DNA of 17,400 nt from Spirosomataceae bacterium (GCA_025455795.1 JALOLW010000028.1:1-17400); one strand, 5' to 3'; positions 7,918-15,398 are shown, counted from the first letter of the stretch. The notes: generated by a model not told the origin, from the letters alone. A program made the numbers and translations.

Positions 7918-9261
7918 ATGAAAAATATTTTCCTTGTTTTGAAGCGCGAGTACCTCGTGCGAGTGCGCAAGAAGTCGTTTATCATTATGACTATTTTGAC
8001 GCCCTTACTGATAGCGGCTTTTTATGGCATCATGGTTTGGGCAGCCATAGGCTCATTTCAAAACGACCGCAAGACCATCCAAGTCATTGACAAAAGCGGG
8101 TTGTTTAAGACCAAGTTCAAAAACGACGACAACACCGTTTTTGAGTTCAAAGACGAACCTTTGGCCGATGCCCAGAAAAAACTTAAAGGGCAAGAGCAAA
8201 AATTGCTCGTAATGATTCCTGCCGATATTTTAGAAAAACCCAGCGGTTTACAGATTTATTCGGACAAAAGCGTGAGCCCGTTGGTCAAAAGCCGTATTGA
8301 GCGCAACGTACAGCAAGAAATCCGAAACATCAAACTCACCAAAGCGGGCATTACGCAGCAGGTGATAGAAGATGCCAATCAAGACGTAGATGCCCAGACT
8401 TTCAACCTCGACGAGGAAGGCAAAAGCCAGTCAAGTAGCACCACAGCGGCGTATATTGCGGGTTATGCGGCGGCGTTTTTGTTGTACATTTTCATTTTGA
8501 TTTATGGCGCAGGGGTGATGCAGGGCGTGATGGAAGAAAAATCCAACCGCATCATCGAAGTTGTGATTTCGTCGGTGAAGCCGTATCACTTGATGTTGGG
8601 CAAAATCTTGGGCGTAGCGGCAGTAGGTCTGACGCAGTTTTTGTTGTGGGCTGTTCTGACATTTGGCATCACCACCGCTACCCAGACGCTCTTTGGGTTC
8701 AACCGCTTCACGGCAGCACAAGAAGTGGTCAATAAACAAACCGCCCAAGCTGACCCCGAACTCAAAAAAGAAATGGAAAAACAGCAAAGCGGTATGGTCA
8801 AAAAAGTAAACGACTCTATCGAAGGTCTCAAGTCGCTGCCTTTGACCCAAATTCTGCTTTGCTTTGTGTTTTATTTCTTGGGCGGCTACCTGCTTTACAG
8901 CGCGCTGTACGCGGCTATCGGGGCTTCTGTCGAAAACCAGCAGGAGGCAGGACAGTTCATGTTTCCGATCATGATGCCCATCATTGCGGCCATTTTCTTT
9001 GCCCAACTCTCCATCAATCAGCCCGATGGAGCCTTGGCTTTTTGGACTTCGATGATTCCGTTTACGTCGCCTATCGTGATGATGGCGCGGATTCCGTTTG
9101 GCGTGCCTGCTTGGGAGATTGCCCTTTCGATGGTGCTGCTGGTGCTCGGTTTTATGGGAACTACTTGGCTTGCGGCGCGTATCTATCGCGTGGGTATCCT
9201 GATGTACGGCAAAAAAGTCAATTACAAAGAGCTTTCTAAGTGGATTTTTTATAAAGGATAG
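7918..9261 (+). CDS. ABC-2 transporter permease, NatB type
   Basis: A 447-residue membrane subunit partnering the ATPase at 6896. It begins with a positively charged cytoplasmic stretch (KREYLVRVRKKSF), then a first helix (about 23-46), then a large extracytoplasmic domain (about 50-175), then five or more helices from about 180 on. The sequence GVMEEKSNRIIEVVISSVKP (about 203-222) is the coupling-helix segment typical of ABC2_membrane_3 / NatB proteins. A second hydrophilic insert rich in Lys, Glu and Gln (about 262-300) lies between helices. The C-terminus is short and basic. It probably belongs to one transcript with the upstream ATPase and the downstream protease, which starts 33 bases after this stop. 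Confidence 0.85.
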   Translation: MKNIFLVLKREYLVRVRKKSFIIMTILTPLLIAAFYGIMVWAAIGSFQNDRKTIQVIDKSGLFKTKFKNDDNTVFEFKDEPLADAQKKLKGQEQKLLVMIPADILEKPSGLQIYSDKSVSPLVKSRIERNVQQEIRNIKLTKAGITQQVIEDANQDVDAQTFNLDEEGKSQSSSTTAAYIAGYAAAFLLYIFILIYGAGVMQGVMEEKSNRIIEVVISSVKPYHLMLGKILGVAAVGLTQFLLWAVLTFGITTATQTLFGFNRFTAAQEVVNKQTAQADPELKKEMEKQQSGMVKKVNDSIEGLKSLPLTQILLCFVFYFLGGYLLYSALYAAIGASVENQQEAGQFMFPIMMPIIAAIFFAQLSINQPDGALAFWTSMIPFTSPIVMMARIPFGVPAWEIALSMVLLVLGFMGTTWLAARIYRVGILMYGKKVNYKELSKWIFYKG

Positions 9262-9294
9262 CGCGTTATCACTCAAAAACAACCTATTACAGCC

Positions 9295-10368
9295 ATGTTT
9301 AAACATTTTTCTTGGGTACTTCTATTTGGTTTTTTTACGGCCAATGCCCAATCTCTCAGTCAACCCGAACAAGATTTTGAAACTTTTTGGCGCACTTTCC
9401 GCGACCATTACGCCTTTTTCAAACTCAAAGGTGTCAATTGGGACAGCACCTACGCCCGATACCGTCCTCTGATTACGCCCAAAACCAAAGAAAAAGAATT
9501 GGTGGCGGTACTGGCCCAGATGGTCGAGCCATTGCGCGATGGTCACGTCAGTATCTCCAAAAAAGACGAGCTGCTTTACAAAGGCAAAAACCCCAAATCG
9601 TATTTCAAAGACGAGTTTCGTGGCAATGAACGCGCCCTTTGGCAGGTGAGCTTTGAAACGCTACAAGCCAAGGGATTTGGCAACATTCAAGGCGCGGGGC
9701 CTGTCGTGCGCGACGAGCCACTGTATGAGTACACGCGTAGCGCGGAGGTGGGATACGTCAAAATCACCCGATGTTTTGCCGAAATCAAAGGCATTACCGA
9801 CGACAAACATGAAGCCGATGATTTGGCGACCATGCTACGGCTTTTTGATGAAATTTTGGGCAAAATGACCGATACCAAAGCCCTCATCATAGACCTGCGT
9901 GGCAATCCTGGCGGTCATGGTGGTGAAGAATTGGCGCGAAGATTGGCTACTGAAAAACGCCTCACGCATTATAAATCCGTTAGAGAAGGAGCTGATTATG
10001 AACATTTTGGCAACGAAACGCCTTTTTATGTCACCCCCAACGAAGGCATACGCTATACCAAGCCCGTTGTTATTCTCACGAGCGACCGCACCGCCAGTTC
10101 GGCAGAAGATTTTACGATTGCGCTTTATCGGCAGCCCAACGTAACAGTGATAGGCATGAATACTTCAGGCATGCTTTCTGATATGTACGAAGCCCAACTT
10201 TCCAACAAAATCGAATTTACACTTTCCCATCAGCGATACTACACGCCCGAGCGTCAGTTAATGGAAGAAGTGGGTGTACCTGCCCATATCGCCGTTAAAA
10301 ACACCAAACAAGACCTTGAAACCAAGCAAGACCCCGTGATATTGAAAGCATTGGAAAAAATCGGCTAA
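9295..10368 (+). CDS. Secreted S41-family protease, Ser-His (tricorn/NSR-like) type
   Basis: A 357-residue exported protein with a signal peptide (MFKHFSWVLLFGFFTANAQS, cleavage near ANA-Q). An N-terminal helical bundle is followed by LRDGHVSI (H84), then the S41 core: ALIIDLRGNPGG (196-207) and SDRTASSAED (263-272). Ser269 is the likely nucleophile. The Lys of classical Tsp/CtpA proteases is absent from the GMNTSGMLSD segment (287-296). With His84 in the DGH motif, this fits the Ser-His subgroup exemplified by nisin-resistance protein and tricorn core. No clear PDZ domain is visible. It sits directly behind the ABC-2 exporter genes, so it may process or degrade an exported peptide or act in envelope quality control; the substrate is not known. 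Confidence 0.78.
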   Translation: MFKHFSWVLLFGFFTANAQSLSQPEQDFETFWRTFRDHYAFFKLKGVNWDSTYARYRPLITPKTKEKELVAVLAQMVEPLRDGHVSISKKDELLYKGKNPKSYFKDEFRGNERALWQVSFETLQAKGFGNIQGAGPVVRDEPLYEYTRSAEVGYVKITRCFAEIKGITDDKHEADDLATMLRLFDEILGKMTDTKALIIDLRGNPGGHGGEELARRLATEKRLTHYKSVREGADYEHFGNETPFYVTPNEGIRYTKPVVILTSDRTASSAEDFTIALYRQPNVTVIGMNTSGMLSDMYEAQLSNKIEFTLSHQRYYTPERQLMEEVGVPAHIAVKNTKQDLETKQDPVILKALEKIG

Positions 10369-10416
10369 GGTATTGTCAAGAGTGACACGAATTATCGTTA
10401 AACCAACAACTTGGCC

Positions 10417-10920
10417 TCAATTTGTTTCCACGCCGAAGCGTTTTTCTTGGAGTGTTTTGCTGTTGATGAAAAGACCTCTTTTCAAGGTGACAATGAGGAG
10501 ATTGTCGTAGTCTGTTGATTCTATTTTGGTTTTGGTGGGTGTTGTTCCCAATCCTTTGGCTATTTCCAAAATCGTGTCACTGTGGCCTACCACAAGGGCA
10601 TTTTTTCCTTTCAAACGCTGCAATCTATTCACAATGACCGTCGTTGGGTGTGGTGGATAAACCACTGCATTTAGGTTTTTGGCTGACATGAGGGGGTCGG
10701 CGGTTTGGCGCGTGCGACGATACTGCGTTACAAAAACCGAATCAATTCGTTTGAATTGAAGGCTGTCTTTAAGGGCTTGAGCGCGGGCAAATCCCACCGT
10801 TGATAGGGGAGAATCTTCTGATTTGTCGAGGCGGTCGGCGTGGCGCACTATGTAAATTGTGCTGGTAGAACAACTGCTCAATCCTACCAAAAAGACAAAA
10901 GCAACGAATAGGTTTTTCAT
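10417..10920 (-). CDS. Lipoprotein of the histidine phosphatase (PGM/SixA-like) family
   Basis: A 167-residue protein counted from ATG 10920. The N-terminus MKNLFVAFVFLVGLSSC is a lipoprotein signal with Cys17 as the lipidated residue, which supports this start over the in-frame codon at 10944. The catalytic IVRHAD motif (R26, H27) follows almost at once, then YRRTRQTA (67-74) and VGHSD (111-115, H113), the elements of the phosphate pocket in the histidine phosphatase superfamily. At this length it matches the short SixA-like branch. Family knowledge: these enzymes hydrolyse small phosphoesters or phosphohistidine; an extracytoplasmic lipid-anchored version suggests a scavenging or envelope role. 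It begins 35 bases after the TPR gene stop and is probably cotranscribed with it. It converges with the protease gene. Confidence 0.78.
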   Translation of the reverse strand: MKNLFVAFVFLVGLSSCSTSTIYIVRHADRLDKSEDSPLSTVGFARAQALKDSLQFKRIDSVFVTQYRRTRQTADPLMSAKNLNAVVYPPHPTTVIVNRLQRLKGKNALVVGHSDTILEIAKGLGTTPTKTKIESTDYDNLLIVTLKRGLFINSKTLQEKRFGVETN

Positions 10921-10955
10921 AAAAATTAGGGGTTTTATTACCATATTTTAGGTTC

Positions 10956-12794
10956 TCAAATCGCATCGCCACGAAGTTGCCGATAGCGTTTGCGGGCATC
11001 GGCACCATAAATACTCGCGGGGTATTTTTCCAAAATCTTTTGGTAGAGTTCCATCGCTTTGTCTTTGTCTTTGAGGCGATTTTGGTAGATTTCGGCGAGC
11101 ATAAAAAGCGCGTTATCTGCCAAAATATCCGCACCGTGTTTTTCCACAATCTCGTTTAAGTTTTCCACAGCCTTGGTATTTTCGCCCATTTTGGCAAAAG
11201 TCCGCGCCTTCAACCACAAAATTTCATCTTCGAGCGGGTGTGCTTTGAATTCTTTCTGCATTTTGTCCAGTTCGCCGAGTGCCTGTTGGGTCTGATTCTG
11301 AAACAACAACAACTCTATGGCCGCGTAGCGTTTCATGGCATCTTCGTTGCTGTCCAACCCCGTATTGTCTTGAATCAACAGACTCAACGCGCCCGCGTCG
11401 TTGGCTATTTCGCGTGAGGTCGCCATTTTCAAAATATCCAACAACGCCTTTGACAATTCAAAATCACCCATAAAATAATACTGACGCGCGTTGCGGAGTT
11501 TGGCCTCGTAGCCAAGTGGCGTTTCTTTCTGCGACTTATCCACTTGTGAGTACAACAATGTGGATTCCCAGAGTTCGTTTTTGAGTAAATAGACATCGCC
11601 CAAATCCAATTTGCAGCGGTCTATAAAATCACTTTCGGCGCGACCTATTTTGATGGCATCTTGTAAAATCGTAATTGCCGCCTCTTTTTCGTCCAAATAA
11701 AAAGCGTGCAAAGCTGCCAACGACCGCATTGCTTCGAGGGTTCGGTTGTTCTGACCCAGTTCAACCAAAAGCTTTTTGTAGTCTTCAATCAATCCGCGTA
11801 CCGATGCCTCGTCCACTGGAAATGTGTTTTTGACTTGCTCTTCACTCGCCGAAATTTTCATGCGACGCGCATAGGCGTACAACTGTCCCTGCGGGTACTC
11901 CTTCGACACGTAGTCAAACGCCTGCACAGCAGATGCGTAATCTTTGCTTTGTAAAGCCAAATTACCCAAATCAAACACCCGCGTGCCGTTGTATTTGAAA
12001 CGCCTGTCCAACGCCCGTTCTTGAATAAATGCTTTGGCAAACAGTTTCTTTTGGGTAAAAAACCAAATCAGCATTTCGGCGTAAAAAGACTCGTTGGGCT
12101 GCCGCTGAATTTTTTCGTACAAAACCTTTTCGAGTTTGGCTTGTTCTTTCTCTTCGCGCAGGTAATCTTGCAGGTAATTTTGAACTACTTCTTTGTTTTG
12201 GATAGCCACTCCGAGATTGAGCAATTCCTCAATCATCTGCTCGGTTTGGCCTGTTTCTCCGTAAAGTGCCGCCAATTCTTTTTTGAACAGTCCTTCACTG
12301 CCCGACACCTGCCGTGCTTTCAGCAGTACATTGATGGCTTCTTCGGTATTGCCTAATTCTTTAAATTCATCTGACACTTCTTTGTAGGCGTTCAAGTCTT
12401 TGGCGGGAATCTGCGCCACGGCCTCTTTGTATTTTTGCGCGGCCAAATCGGGTTGTCCCGTTTGTTCCAACACCCGCCCCCAATAAATCGTGTAGAAGTA
12501 GCCGAAGGTTTCGTCGGATTTCTGCTGACGCTTGAAGAATTTTTCGGCGTCTTCGGCACTTTTTAGCTTCACCACGCAACTCGAATAGCGTCGGAGGTAA
12601 ATCTTATTGAAGTCTTTGCGAAGTACCTTCTGATAAAGCGTAATGACCTTTTCGCATTCTCCTTTTTGAAAATATACATCGGCCAAATCAATGTCACTTT
12701 GGGCAGACGCCACTGCACTCGACAGCAACACTGCTGTGATGACCCCTGCACAAATCACAACGGGAGTTATCCACTTTTTTTGCTTTGCCCTCAT
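10956..12794 (-). CDS. Exported tetratricopeptide-repeat protein
   Basis: A 612-residue protein with a signal peptide (basic MRAKQKK, hydrophobic core, cleavage expected after ASA, near residue 31). The mature region is all-helical TPR-like repeats: ADVYFQKGECEKVITLYQKVL (about 39-59), then the KYKEAV, EEAINVLLKARQ and DYASAVQAFDYV segments, and a last pair ending in LYQKILEKYPASIYGADARKRY (about 583-604). The final repeat resembles those of YbgF/CpoB- or BamD-like outer-membrane assembly partners. No enzyme domain is visible. Family knowledge: such long periplasmic TPR proteins act as scaffolds. The gene starts next to the AT-rich edge of the DnaA-box region and is transcribed away from it. 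The lipoprotein phosphatase follows downstream. Confidence 0.78.
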   Translation of the reverse strand: MRAKQKKWITPVVICAGVITAVLLSSAVASAQSDIDLADVYFQKGECEKVITLYQKVLRKDFNKIYLRRYSSCVVKLKSAEDAEKFFKRQQKSDETFGYFYTIYWGRVLEQTGQPDLAAQKYKEAVAQIPAKDLNAYKEVSDEFKELGNTEEAINVLLKARQVSGSEGLFKKELAALYGETGQTEQMIEELLNLGVAIQNKEVVQNYLQDYLREEKEQAKLEKVLYEKIQRQPNESFYAEMLIWFFTQKKLFAKAFIQERALDRRFKYNGTRVFDLGNLALQSKDYASAVQAFDYVSKEYPQGQLYAYARRMKISASEEQVKNTFPVDEASVRGLIEDYKKLLVELGQNNRTLEAMRSLAALHAFYLDEKEAAITILQDAIKIGRAESDFIDRCKLDLGDVYLLKNELWESTLLYSQVDKSQKETPLGYEAKLRNARQYYFMGDFELSKALLDILKMATSREIANDAGALSLLIQDNTGLDSNEDAMKRYAAIELLLFQNQTQQALGELDKMQKEFKAHPLEDEILWLKARTFAKMGENTKAVENLNEIVEKHGADILADNALFMLAEIYQNRLKDKDKAMELYQKILEKYPASIYGADARKRYRQLRGDAI

Positions 12795-12840
12795 AATAAC
12801 AATTATATATTTTTAAAAATTAAAACTATTAAAGTTCATT
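12793..12840. other. AT-rich block, possible DNA unwinding element
   Basis: About 90% A/T over 48 bases, at the left edge of the DnaA-box cluster and overlapping the start of the TPR gene. It is the most AT-rich segment of the region, so a plausible site of initial melting; it may equally serve as the TPR gene's upstream region. Confidence 0.4.
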
Positions 12841-12954
12841 ATGTCCGTGGAAAAGTGGACAAGAAAGTTTTCAACTGACTTTGCACATTTACATTAAACG
12901 CACCTGTGCATAAGTTCTACACTTTTCCACGAGTTTTTATTTTTATCCACACAC

Positions 12955-12980
12955 TAAAACGTTGATAATCAAGCGTTTTA
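12955..12980. repeat. Palindrome inside the candidate origin
   Basis: TAAAACG and CGTTTTA flank TTGAT-A-ATCAA, giving 12-base inverted arms with one bulged G. Around it a second, wider inverted repeat pairs GTTGATAA (12961-12968) with TTATCAAC (12985-12992). It sits between the TTATCCACA box and the CACGTG palindrome. The right half (AATCAA-GCGT-TTT) is one base off the IHF consensus, which may be coincidence. Confidence 0.6.
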
Positions 12981-12993
12981 TATTTTATCAACA

Positions 12994-13007
12994 TTTCCAC
13001 GTGGAAA
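12994..13007. other. Perfect 14-base palindrome with parS-like core
   Basis: TTTCCACGTGGAAA is a perfect palindrome. Its core, TTCCACGTGGAA, fits the central twelve bases of the ParB site consensus TGTTNCACGTGNAACA, but the outer two bases on each side differ. It can also be read as two head-to-head degenerate DnaA boxes (TTTCCACG). Which protein binds is not decided by sequence. Confidence 0.4.
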
Positions 13008-13371
13008 CATTTTGGAGTTATGCACGCTGTGGATAGTAATTTTTCCACAATAAATACCGTGCAAAACCGCCTAAAAACTTGTGTAAAAGGGGGATGTTTG
13101 TTCACATTGGATATTTGGGCAAAAGGTTTCCCACATTATCTAAATGTTATCTACATGTTATCCCGACGGTTTTCCACATTTCTCTGCACATATTTAGAGT
13201 TTTCCACAATTTTATTCACATTTTTTCCTCATAAATTAAGATTTTGTGAAAAATGGGTTTCACGAACCGTATGTTGATATGATACTTTTCTGAAAGTTAC
13301 AAAAAACGCGCCAATCAAGAAGATAAGTTATCCACAATTATCAAAAATTATTCACAAAGCTGTGGAAAAGT

Positions 13372-15012
13372 CTAACGCATCCCCAAATCTACATCAATAC
13401 CGCTCAAAACGAAGTTTTTCTTGACTTTGAGGGGTTCAGCGTAGAAGAAAACGGGTTCAGGGATTCTTTTGGTTTTGAAGTCACCCGCATCCCAGCGGTT
13501 ATTGGCGTTTTTGTCTATCGTGACGCGCACAAAATACGTAGCGGCAGGTTTGATGTACCCAAACTCAAAAGGTGTCTTATTGCTGATTTTTTCGATGGTT
13601 TCGTACTTGTCGTTCAATAGCTCCACGAAGAACTTTTGGTCTTTGGCGTTTTTGACTTCTCCCTGTATCGTTCCAAAGTCTTCTTCTTGCATGATGCTGA
13701 TTTTGAAGGTTTTAGCGGGTATTGTATCGTTTTCTATGCCAAAAATCGTGGCTTTTGGGAGTTCGATTTTGAGTTCTTGTTTGGCCAAAATTGGTCTTTC
13801 GAGCGTCAGTACCGACCGATTGTTTTCCCACTTAAAATCTTCGGGTTTTACGTTTTCTACTTTTGTGCTATCGCTCACGATTTTGATTTGATGCAATCGC
13901 GCTTCGGCTATGGGTTTCGTAAACGTCCACCGCAGGTTGAGTTGTTTGGGTTTGATAGCGTTGGACTCGCCAAAGTTGGTCGCAAAATCAATGGGTTCTT
14001 TACTGGTATCAGCTTTGGTGCGGGCTTCTCTGAATTTGATTTTTTGGGTATGCTCAAACACCAACCCCAGTGAATCGGTCACGGCAATCTTCACCACGAG
14101 CGTATCTTTCCGATTTTTGGTGTTGAAAAACTTCAACTCCGTCGGATTGGACTGAAAACACGGAATAGAGTCTTCTGGGCTGTTAAATTTGATTTTATAA
14201 TCGGTGAATCCTTTGTCGTAGTTGATGCTGTAAAAATTGGCCCTGGGCGTGGTATTTCGCACTTTTGGAGGGGTAAAATTGGCCATGTAGAGCTTCAACA
14301 AAACGCCTGACATTTGCGTGGAATCTTTCACAACGATACTATCCTTCATATACGCAATTCTCTCGGCCTTCAAATTGTAGGTCAGCGAGCGATTGCGGTC
14401 GTCGAAAGCTACCAAACGGTAGGTGTTGGCTTGGAGGTTTTCGAGGCTGAACTTTCCCGAACTATCGGTGCGCGTAAAATAGTACGGTTTCATTTTCTCG
14501 ATGTTGAGCGTGTCGGTGTTGGGATAAAGCCCCACCAAAATATCCAACTCTTTTTTGTTGGTGAGCAGGTCGGTCACTTCGCCGCTGACCGAAGCCGAGT
14601 CAATGCTCGGCCCCGTGCTAAACACCACGCGCAGGTTGCGGGCAGGATTTTTTTCGGCAAAATCTTTGATGGCATCGCCAAACGAAAACGAATAGGTTTT
14701 GGCCGAATCCAATGACTTCTTAAAAATCAGCCGCAGCCCTTTGGGTTTTACTTTCGATTCGTATTCGCCGGGGTCAGGGGTGATGAGCAGTTTTTGTTGG
14801 AGATTTTCAACCACGACGTACTCGTCAAACTCCAATTCGAGCGTCTTGTCTTGGTAGTTGGTTTGCTTGTGGACAGGAATACTTTTGACCAACTTAGGCG
14901 GAATCACATCTTTTTTTCCACCTGTGGGTGGTACAGATTGGGCGCAGCCGAATAGCAGTAAGCAGTACGAAATCAACAGTAAAACCTGTGTATTCTTTTG
15001 TCGGTAGTTCAC
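13372..15012 (-). CDS. Lipoprotein with bacterial Ig-like (SbsA-type) domain
   Basis: A 546-residue envelope lipoprotein. No ATG lies near the 5' end. The reading frame opens at a TTG (15063) that falls inside the upstream tRNA terminator, so I chose the GTG at 15012: it gives the N-terminus MNYRQKNTQVLLLISYCLLL followed by FGC, a normal-length lipoprotein signal with Cys23 lipidated. Just after it, PPTGGKKDVIPPKLVKSIP leads into a Big_5/SbsA Ig-like domain (about 35-130; LELEFDEYVV, YSFSFGDAIKDF, RVVFSTG). A carboxypeptidase-regulatory-like beta domain follows (about 135-205, TRTDSSGKFSLENL). The rest is beta-rich without recognised motifs. Such proteins are common in Bacteroidota and of unknown function. 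The stop codon lies 2 bases from the last DnaA box, so its transcription heads into the candidate origin. Confidence 0.75.
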   Translation of the reverse strand: MNYRQKNTQVLLLISYCLLLFGCAQSVPPTGGKKDVIPPKLVKSIPVHKQTNYQDKTLELEFDEYVVVENLQQKLLITPDPGEYESKVKPKGLRLIFKKSLDSAKTYSFSFGDAIKDFAEKNPARNLRVVFSTGPSIDSASVSGEVTDLLTNKKELDILVGLYPNTDTLNIEKMKPYYFTRTDSSGKFSLENLQANTYRLVAFDDRNRSLTYNLKAERIAYMKDSIVVKDSTQMSGVLLKLYMANFTPPKVRNTTPRANFYSINYDKGFTDYKIKFNSPEDSIPCFQSNPTELKFFNTKNRKDTLVVKIAVTDSLGLVFEHTQKIKFREARTKADTSKEPIDFATNFGESNAIKPKQLNLRWTFTKPIAEARLHQIKIVSDSTKVENVKPEDFKWENNRSVLTLERPILAKQELKIELPKATIFGIENDTIPAKTFKISIMQEEDFGTIQGEVKNAKDQKFFVELLNDKYETIEKISNKTPFEFGYIKPAATYFVRVTIDKNANNRWDAGDFKTKRIPEPVFFYAEPLKVKKNFVLSGIDVDLGMR

Positions 15013-15050
15013 AGTGGGTAGCGTTTTTGTCGAAGAATAAATAAAAGTCA

Positions 15051-15084
15051 AAAAGCCGCTCAACTTAACAAGTCAGCGGCTTTT
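15051..15084 (-). terminator. Hairpin terminator of the tRNA-Pro gene
   Basis: AAAAGCCGCT (15051-15060) pairs with AGCGGCTTTT (15075-15084). The loop contains a further short stem, ACTT/AAGT. On the minus strand the stem is followed by a run of T (CTTTTTGACTTTTATTT), as in an intrinsic terminator. It starts about 9 bases past the tRNA 3' end. The complementary A/T flanks mean it could also work in the other direction. Confidence 0.75.
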
Positions 15085-15092
15085 GATTTTAG

Positions 15093-15166
15093 TCGGGATG
15101 GCGAGATTCGAACTCACGACCCCTTGCACCCCATACAAGTACACTACCTGGCTGTGCTACATCCCG
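15093..15166 (-). tRNA. tRNA-Pro (anticodon GGG)
   Basis: A 74-base gene without encoded CCA. It folds as a complete cloverleaf on the minus strand: acceptor CGGGATG/CATCCCG (7 pairs), D stem GCAC/GTGT, anticodon stem CTTGT/GCAAG with loop ATGGGGT, T stem GTGAG/CTCGC with loop TTCGAAT, discriminator A. The anticodon GGG is at 15130-15132 (minus strand), so it reads CCC and CCU proline codons. It has a matching promoter just upstream and a hairpin terminator just downstream, so it appears to be a single-gene transcript. Confidence 0.93.
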
Positions 15167-15175
15167 AATACGACG

Positions 15176-15206
15176 CAAAAGTAGTATTTTTTAAAATATA
15201 AATCAA
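15176..15206 (-). promoter_or_regulatory. Promoter of tRNA-Pro (TTG-N20-TACTTTTG)
   Basis: On the minus strand TACTTTTG (15183-15176) matches TAnnTTTG, and TTG (15206-15204) lies 20 bases upstream. The predicted transcript start is only a few bases before the mature tRNA 5' end at 15166. Confidence 0.65.
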
Positions 15207-15279
15207 CAGAGGGCGGAATGTTAAGGAAAATTTGGGCTAAAAAATCTATTGCTAAACACCCAATTGCCCTCTTGTATGC

Positions 15280-15314
15280 GTAGAAATACGTGGTTTTTGT
15301 AGTAGAAATACGTG
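15280..15314. repeat. Two direct copies of GTAGAAATACGTG
   Basis: Identical 13-mers at 15280-15292 and 15302-15314, 22 bases apart start to start, about two turns of the helix. They lie some 40-70 bases upstream of the -7 box of the Crp/Fnr-type gene, which is where an activator or autoregulator would bind. The bound protein is not known. Confidence 0.6.
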
Positions 15315-15352
15315 TTTTGTCATAGCCGATAACTTTTATAGAAACGATTCGT

Positions 15353-15360
15353 TATGTTTG
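15353..15360 (+). promoter_or_regulatory. -7 box for the Crp/Fnr-type regulator gene
   Basis: TATGTTTG matches TAnnTTTG and lies 38 bases before ATG 15399. The -33 region has no TTTG, which would fit a promoter that needs an activator. The 11-base palindrome AACGATTCGTT (15343-15353) touches its left edge. Confidence 0.45.
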
Positions 15361-15398
15361 TATAAAACTATCTCATCCGCTTCAAAATTAACAGCTTT

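Larger units (their letters stand above)
12795..13371. other. oriC: Candidate chromosomal replication origin (oriC)
   Basis: This 577-base region has no plausible gene. It contains eleven exact matches to the DnaA box TTWTNCACA. Plus strand: 12943, 13041, 13170, 13200, 13212, 13328 and 13348. Minus strand: 12905-12913, 13080-13088, 13245-13253 and 13361-13369. Two of these are the strongest form, TTATCCACA (12943, 13328). Near matches with one mismatch occur at 12846, 12923, 13018, 13028, 13098, 13127 and 13147. An almost pure A/T block at 12793-12840 could be the unwinding element. dnaA itself is not adjacent, which is common in Bacteroidota. Box density far above chance is seen directly; origin function is inferred. 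Confidence 0.8.

Noticed and set aside
9257..9271. Near-palindrome GATAGCGCGTTATC between permease and protease as an operator
   Set aside because: It overlaps the permease stop codon, is short and imperfect, and has no promoter nearby.
8431..9306. 291-residue minus-strand frame across the permease gene
   Set aside because: The product is rich in His, Arg and Gln and is the antisense image of membrane helices; the permease on the plus strand has clear family motifs.
13020..13277. 85-residue plus-strand frame in the DnaA-box region
   Set aside because: The frame is made of repeated box sequence (FSTI, FSTFL, FSTIL) and has no protein character; it is a by-product of the boxes.
15280..15314. 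CRISPR array
   Set aside because: There are only two 13-base copies with a 9-base spacer, no cas genes and no further repeats.
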